In this document: one piece after another, positions 62,993 to 64,000 of the stretch
Layout of the letters: each line of letters begins with the position of its first letter
Numbering within the stretch: the stretch's first letter is position 1
Assembly: GCA_017355425.1 (NCBI GenBank)
Contig: CP070233.1
Location: 5,451,272 to 5,515,271 of the forward strand
Length of the DNA stretch: 64,000 bases
Source: Dolichospermum sp. DET69
Lineage (GTDB): Bacteria > Cyanobacteriota > Cyanobacteriia > Cyanobacteriales > Nostocaceae
Reading direction: 5' to 3'
The notes under the pieces: model-generated
The model's database searches: none
The model's input: only the letters and a program-made list of their open reading frames with translations
What the model was told of the DNA's origin: nothing
Made by a program: the position numbers and the translations under genes

Positions 62993-63244
62993 ATGGCAAC
63001 TATTACTCTTTCTCAATTAAATGTAACTGGTTCTGAATTATTTCAAGATTCCGACAGCTATCTAAATGAATTGAATGATGCAGCTTCTGTATCAGTTCAT
63101 GGTGGTGGTAGTGATTTTAGCGGTTTTGGTGAATATGGTGATTTTGGCGTTAAATACCTGGAATTCTTAGTTGATGGCTATGCGATCGCTAGTATCAAGC
63201 ATATAGCTAAATCCTTCTCCAATGACTCTCATTCCGCACACTAA
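62993..63244 (+). CDS. Double-glycine-leader peptide, copy 1 (putative bacteriocin/RiPP precursor)
   Basis: The start MATITLSQLNVTGSELFQDS follows a GGAGGAAATC ribosome site (the longer frame upstream is not needed). 83 residues. The leader ends SVSVHGGG, a double-glycine motif, and is followed by SDFSGFGEYGDFGVKYLEF and a hydrophobic/amphipathic tail (LVDGYAIASIKHIAKSF). The pattern fits small secreted peptides with a Gly-Gly leader and a Gly-rich core. An identical copy follows. No modification or transport genes are visible in the window. Confidence 0.75.
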   Translation: MATITLSQLNVTGSELFQDSDSYLNELNDAASVSVHGGGSDFSGFGEYGDFGVKYLEFLVDGYAIASIKHIAKSFSNDSHSAH

Positions 63245-63250
63245 TTGCTT

Positions 63251-63274
63251 GGCTTTGTAGTCAAATACAAAGCC
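63251..63274 (+). terminator. Hairpin after peptide copy 1
   Basis: GGCTTTGTA / TACAAAGCC perfect 9-bp stem, six-base loop, followed by CTTATGG rather than a T-run. Either a weak terminator or an mRNA-stabilising hairpin. Confidence 0.6.
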
Positions 63275-63345
63275 CTTATGGCTATCCAGAATGAAAAAGT
63301 AAAAACCAATTTATAGGACTCCTATTTGATTTTTGAAATATACCT

Positions 63346-63395
63346 AGGGTGGGCATTGCCCACCGGATCAGGGTTTTGGTGGGCAATGTCCACCC
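63346..63395. repeat. GTGGGCA hairpin repeat, copy 1
   Basis: GGGTGGGCATTGCCCACC and GGTGGGCAATGTCCACCC flank GGATCAGGGTTTT, making nested hairpins. It is a dispersed repeat and sits between peptide genes. Confidence 0.75.
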
Positions 63396-63489
63396 TACAC
63401 CACTTACTATTTTTTAGGAATCATTTAGGATTGCTATATACTGACTCGCAAATTGTCTTTACAAAATACAAGTTTTCTTGGAGGAAATC

Positions 63490-63741
63490 ATGGCAACTAT
63501 TACTCTTTCTCAATTAAATGTAACTGGTTCTGAATTATTTCAAGATTCCGACAGCTATCTAAATGAATTGAATGATGCAGCTTCTGTATCAGTGCATGGT
63601 GGTGGTAGTGATTTTAGCGGTTTTGGTGAATATGGTGATTTTGGCGTTAAATACCTGGAATTCTTAGTTGATGGCTATGCGATCGCTAGTATCAAGCATA
63701 TAGCTAAATCCTTCTCCAATGACTCTCATTCCGCATACTAA
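63490..63741 (+). CDS. Double-glycine-leader peptide, copy 2
   Basis: The same 83-residue product as copy 1, differing only in the last residue (HSAY versus HSAH), with the same ribosome site (GGAGGAAATC). Only a few silent changes are visible (for example CAG TGC versus CAG TTC around GTTCATGG/GTGCATGG). The near-identity and shared upstream sequence show a recent tandem duplication, probably with equal expression. Leader and core as for copy 1. Confidence 0.75.
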   Translation: MATITLSQLNVTGSELFQDSDSYLNELNDAASVSVHGGGSDFSGFGEYGDFGVKYLEFLVDGYAIASIKHIAKSFSNDSHSAY

Positions 63742-63747
63742 TTGCTT

Positions 63748-63771
63748 GGCTTTGTAGTCAAATACAAAGCC
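63748..63771 (+). terminator. Hairpin after peptide copy 2
   Basis: Identical to the 63251-63274 hairpin (GGCTTTGTA / TACAAAGCC). Confidence 0.6.
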
Positions 63772-63843
63772 CTTATGGCTATCCAGAATGAAAAAGTAAA
63801 AACCAATTTATAGGACTCCTATTTGATTTTTGAAATATACTAT

Positions 63844-63892
63844 TGGTGGGCAATGCCCACCGGATCAGGGTTTTGGTGGGCATTGCCCACCC
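63844..63892. repeat. GTGGGCA hairpin repeat, copy 2
   Basis: Same nested hairpin as 63346-63395, with a few base changes in the left arm (TTGGTGGGCAATGCCCACC). Confidence 0.75.
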
Positions 63893-63988
63893 TACACCAC
63901 TTACTATTTTTTAGAAATCATTTAGGATTGCTATATATGCTGACTCGCAAATTCTCTTGACAAAATACAAGTTTTTTTGGAGGAAATT

Positions 63989-64000
63989 ATGGCAAGTATT
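63989..64000 (+). CDS. Start of a third peptide gene (cut by window edge)
   Basis: ATGGCAAGTATT (MASI) follows a GGAGGAAATT ribosome site and the same upstream region (CTGACTCGCAAATTCTCTTG, ACAAAATACAAG). This is expected to be the next member of the tandem array; only four codons are visible. Confidence 0.65.

Larger units (their letters stand above)
62940..63988 (+). repeat. Tandem ~498-bp unit duplication carrying peptide genes
   Basis: Units comprise CTGACTCGCAAATT..CTTT, ACAAAATACAA, a GGAGGAAAT ribosome site, the peptide gene, a hairpin and a GTGGGCA repeat. Gene starts are at 62993, 63490 and 63989 (spacing 497 and 499 bp). Units 1 and 2 are nearly identical; the third runs off the window. 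Confidence 0.92.

Overview
The window is chromosome from a filamentous, probably heterocyst-forming cyanobacterium (order Nostocales). Evidence: low G+C, many HIP1 octamers (GCGATCGC), a two-gene Flv3/Flv1 flavodiiron pair with no other gene between the two, a carboxysome shell gene (ccmP), a Rubisco assembly factor (raf1), the phylloquinone methyltransferase menG, and a remnant of xisI, a family tied to heterocyst DNA excision. The species cannot be named from the sequence alone.

Layout. 1-8.2 kb is accessory DNA: the 3' part of a giant repeat protein with an embedded 60-bp minisatellite, a RelE-type toxin-antitoxin pair, four secreted proteins (two with CAP/PR-1 domains), miniature inverted-repeat elements, and gene remnants (transposase, Dam methylase, xisI). 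8.2-20.6 kb holds HigBA, tandem Uma2 nucleases, gloA, clpB, a methyltransferase, HicAB, htpG, rpmB and a metallophosphoesterase. 20.7-32.8 kb holds a radical-SAM activase, an AAA ATPase operon, a pentapeptide-repeat protein, ccmP, flv3-flv1, DUF1186 and DUF445 proteins and menG. 33-39.5 kb holds a lone TnpB, a truncated response regulator, raf1 and a UvrD-like helicase.

The main find is a type V-K CRISPR-associated transposon (CAST) at 39685-52471, about 12.8 kb. It has matching terminal inverted repeats, tnsB-tnsC-tniQ, NTPase cargo, cas12k, a tracrRNA, a six-repeat CRISPR array, and a separate short repeat plus spacer. That short spacer matches the adjacent tRNA-Ala(CGC) gene at 17 of 18 bases, next to a GTA PAM. 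The PAM-proximal end of the match lies 59 bp from the transposon end, so the homing event can be read from the sequence. The element looks decayed: cas12k lacks roughly its first 85-90 residues behind an in-frame stop, no CvkR-like repressor gene is visible, the cargo is split by an IS1634-like insertion and an apparent inversion, and no target-site duplication is evident.

52.5-62.3 kb is mostly core: tRNA-Ala, a HAD phosphatase, rtcB interrupted by an HNH intein, an SLH-domain protein, a second HigBA pair, an orphan Phd antitoxin, hemB, a DUF4870 protein and a divergent perR-like/peroxiredoxin pair. The window ends in a tandem array of small double-glycine-leader peptides (putative bacteriocin or RiPP precursors), each with the same upstream region, at a spacing of about 498 bp; a third copy is cut by the window edge.
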